Assembly: GCA_001600455.1 (NCBI GenBank) | Contig: BCKC01000004.1 | Coordinates: 2,294,001 to 2,358,000, forward strand | Source: Endocalyx cinctus | Taxonomy: Eukaryota; Ascomycota; Sordariomycetes; Amphisphaeriales; Apiosporaceae | Direction: 5' to 3' | Length of the DNA: 64,000 nt | Shown: in pieces, positions 62,001 to 64,000 of the stretch | Layout of the letters: every line of letters starts with the position of its first letter | Numbering within the stretch: position 1 is the first letter of the stretch | Translations under genes and position numbers: made by a program | Notes under the pieces: generated by a model | Told to the model about the DNA's origin: nothing | Databases searched by the model: none | Seen by the model: only the letters and a program-made list of their open reading frames with translations

Positions 62001-64000
62001 AGTATATTTAGTATATATCAAACACGCATAGTGTAGAAATTCCCGCGGTTACTTGTCCGCTTATATGCCAACAAAATTATTGATAGACAATTCGACCTTT
62101 CATCTTTTTAAACTAACCTAGGTCCTTTAACCCTGGTCTTGTCGGCGCAGGGTTCCCGCAGCTGCTCAACTTCCCCTTACTTTAGCTAGGGCTGTCGAGT
62201 TGCTCGGTAGGGGCCACAAAAACAAGAAGCGGTTGCAAAAAAAGGAGACAGCCTCGCTTCTTGTGTGTAGTCTTCCCTATCAACAGTCTTAGTGAGGCGG
62301 GAAGAAGCCATCTAACCTTAAAGAATCACGGATGTCATCCGGACACTATACGCGGTTAACTTGCAGTGGAACACATCCTAGTTTCCCGACCTCCCAACCA
62401 GGTCCACTTACACAGTATATTACATCTCCCGACATCTCACATATATTTCGCGTACCACCTGCATCTGCAAGAACATCTCACTCGAAATTTACGAAACCGA
62501 CCAGGAAAACAGCGCTTGTTTTAATCAACGTATACATACACTACCGCAGTAGAAACGGCTCCATACGGTTGACGGTTTGATCATTCCACGTAAGCACGAT
62601 AGAGGCTCAAGTTGGTAGTTAAACATAGGAACAGAACAGTATCTTCTTTATATGTACCTATTCTTACGTTCTGCCGATATACACACCTAGATCATTGAAA
62701 AAAAAAAATCGCATTTCCGCATCAAGAGCGGGTTACACAGCATTGGATAAATATTTAGGGATAGTACCCCATCAAATGGCCTCCATATAAAAAAGTGCGC
62801 GACGATCGTATCCGAATAGCCTTACCTGAATACCTGACATGAAAATGCTAGAACTCAACAGCAAAACCTTAAAGAACAAAATTGTCACCGAGTACTTATA
62901 AGTGATATGAGAAGCTGCGAAGTAGAGTCCTACAAAGACTCAAACATGTTGTTATATCACTTGAATGGGGGTAATTTGGATGGCAAGGCGTATGGGAAAG
63001 TCTTAGCAGAGAAAGGCTAGGATAATGATAAAGCCTATCAAGGATATATCCATTATGCGGAAGATCCTACTTATAGGAGAAGATGCTATGCAGTCTCTGG
63101 GTGCTATCGGAGTTTTAGGCACGATCTCTTAGGAACTAAGAACATCGTTCAGGGCAGTTCAATGCTAGGCTACCGTCGAAGAAACTACCTGCATATAGAA
63201 GAGATTCTTAAACGCGTTCTTAATGCAGAGGTCGCATTGGCGGAACCCGTCCTCCCGATAGAGGGAAAATAAAACAGCAGGAAGGGTCAAACCAACCATA
63301 CCAACAGATGTGGGGATATTTCTGGCCCTGTACATAATAGAGGCCATGGGTGGCTACTCTCGTGCGGCGGTTGGGGTCCAAGCAGCTATGCAGTGGAGCG
63401 GACCGCATCCTTCGAGGTCACTAGGTACTAACTACGTATTTCGCCGAATAATACACGTCAAGGGATGTACCGTAGTGTACCTGTGTCATAGCCCTCTGTC
63501 CGCACAGCTCGTGACTGAATCCTGTATAAGATCAAAAGGTCGACAGATCACCTAATGCTGTGCCCCGTTTTTGAATGCGAGGAATCTCAGTTAAGGCTGA
63601 GAGAAAGCGAGGTGGCTAGTCTGACCGTGACAGGCACTTAATCTACTACTGGCACGGGGTCGTCAATATGGCTTGATTAACGAAATGAGGAAGTTTTTAA
63701 GCTGATACACCGAAGTTGTTGCGCATAGCATTCAAGTTTCCCACATTGAAAACCCAATAACTAATTAAGCGCTGCTGAACAAGATTTTAAAAATGAACAT
63801 TGCCAGGTGTGAGGTACTTATGATGCTATATCATCCATTTGCCGCTCAAAGTGGATTCTGCATAGGCTAATGTCACGAGTACTTCCGCCGAAACTTTAAA
63901 TATACAAATCCGGGCTGAGAGACGCCATGGTGTAGGTGTAATCAGGTTGCTCTTACGTGCATCTGGATAGATGGACACACGCCCTGCGCCCACCAACTGA
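59084..64000. other. Gene-free right end of the window
   Basis: I see no supported coding region in these 4.9 kb. Open frames reach at most 130 codons (61639-62031) and carry no motif. Features noted: A-rich tracts just after yvh1, a G15 run at 61035-61049, and a GTGTGTTTGTGTGTGGGCGG stretch near 61756. Relic pieces of old genes cannot be excluded. Confidence 0.5.

Overview
The window is filamentous-ascomycete nuclear DNA (Pezizomycotina; Sordariomycetes is my best guess from protein style, but nothing here fixes the genus). Genes carry short GT-AG introns, mostly 50-110 bases and up to about 200, in single-copy eukaryotic housekeeping genes. Genes are interrupted by A/T-rich spacers full of simple repeats and of short palindromic TACCTAGGTA-type clusters. 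No rRNA, tRNA, CRISPR array or intact transposon was recognised.

Left third (1-22 kb), mostly conserved genes: a possible small gene (1303-1575, -), the Hsp90 co-chaperone p23/Wos2 (2520-3522, -), the ESCRT-III subunit Vps24 (4773-5606, +), a BTB-like protein (6073-7794, -), a 3.3-kb spacer holding a decayed Fet3-type multicopper oxidase fragment (8886-9190, -), the mitochondrial F1 ATP synthase beta subunit with seven exons (11075-13146, -), a Sly41/TPT-family transporter (14295-16128, -), the U2 snRNP protein SF3B2/Cus1 (17237-19105, +) and an alpha-glucoside-type MFS permease with seven exons (19673-22133, -).

Middle (22-40 kb): a possible tiny single-pass membrane protein next to a striking homopolymer block (23944-24201, -), a PRC2 Suz12 homologue with VEFS box and a C-terminal PHD-like finger (25080-27292, -), an F-box protein (29580-31703, +), a second sugar-porter MFS protein (32644-34407, +), a fungal rhodopsin-domain membrane protein (34697-36150, -), Mediator subunit Med18 (37247-38077, +) and an unrecognised 429-residue protein (38962-40251, +).

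Right third (40-64 kb) is gene-poor. A 14-kb spacer (40252-54535) contains only simple repeats, palindrome clusters and a 106-base assembly gap. Then come a C2H2 zinc-finger protein (54536-56570, +) and the dual-specificity phosphatase Yvh1 (57876-59083, +), followed by about 4.9 kb in which I see no gene.

The genes do not form a pathway or biosynthetic cluster; they are independent transcription units. Exon models were built by hand from splice signals and reading-frame continuity, and for nearly all of them the summed exon lengths are an exact multiple of three. The observations most worth a second look are the Suz12 domain architecture, the decayed Fet3 fragment, the tiny membrane protein beside the T/G homopolymer block, the micro-exons of ATP2, and the dispersed palindromes.
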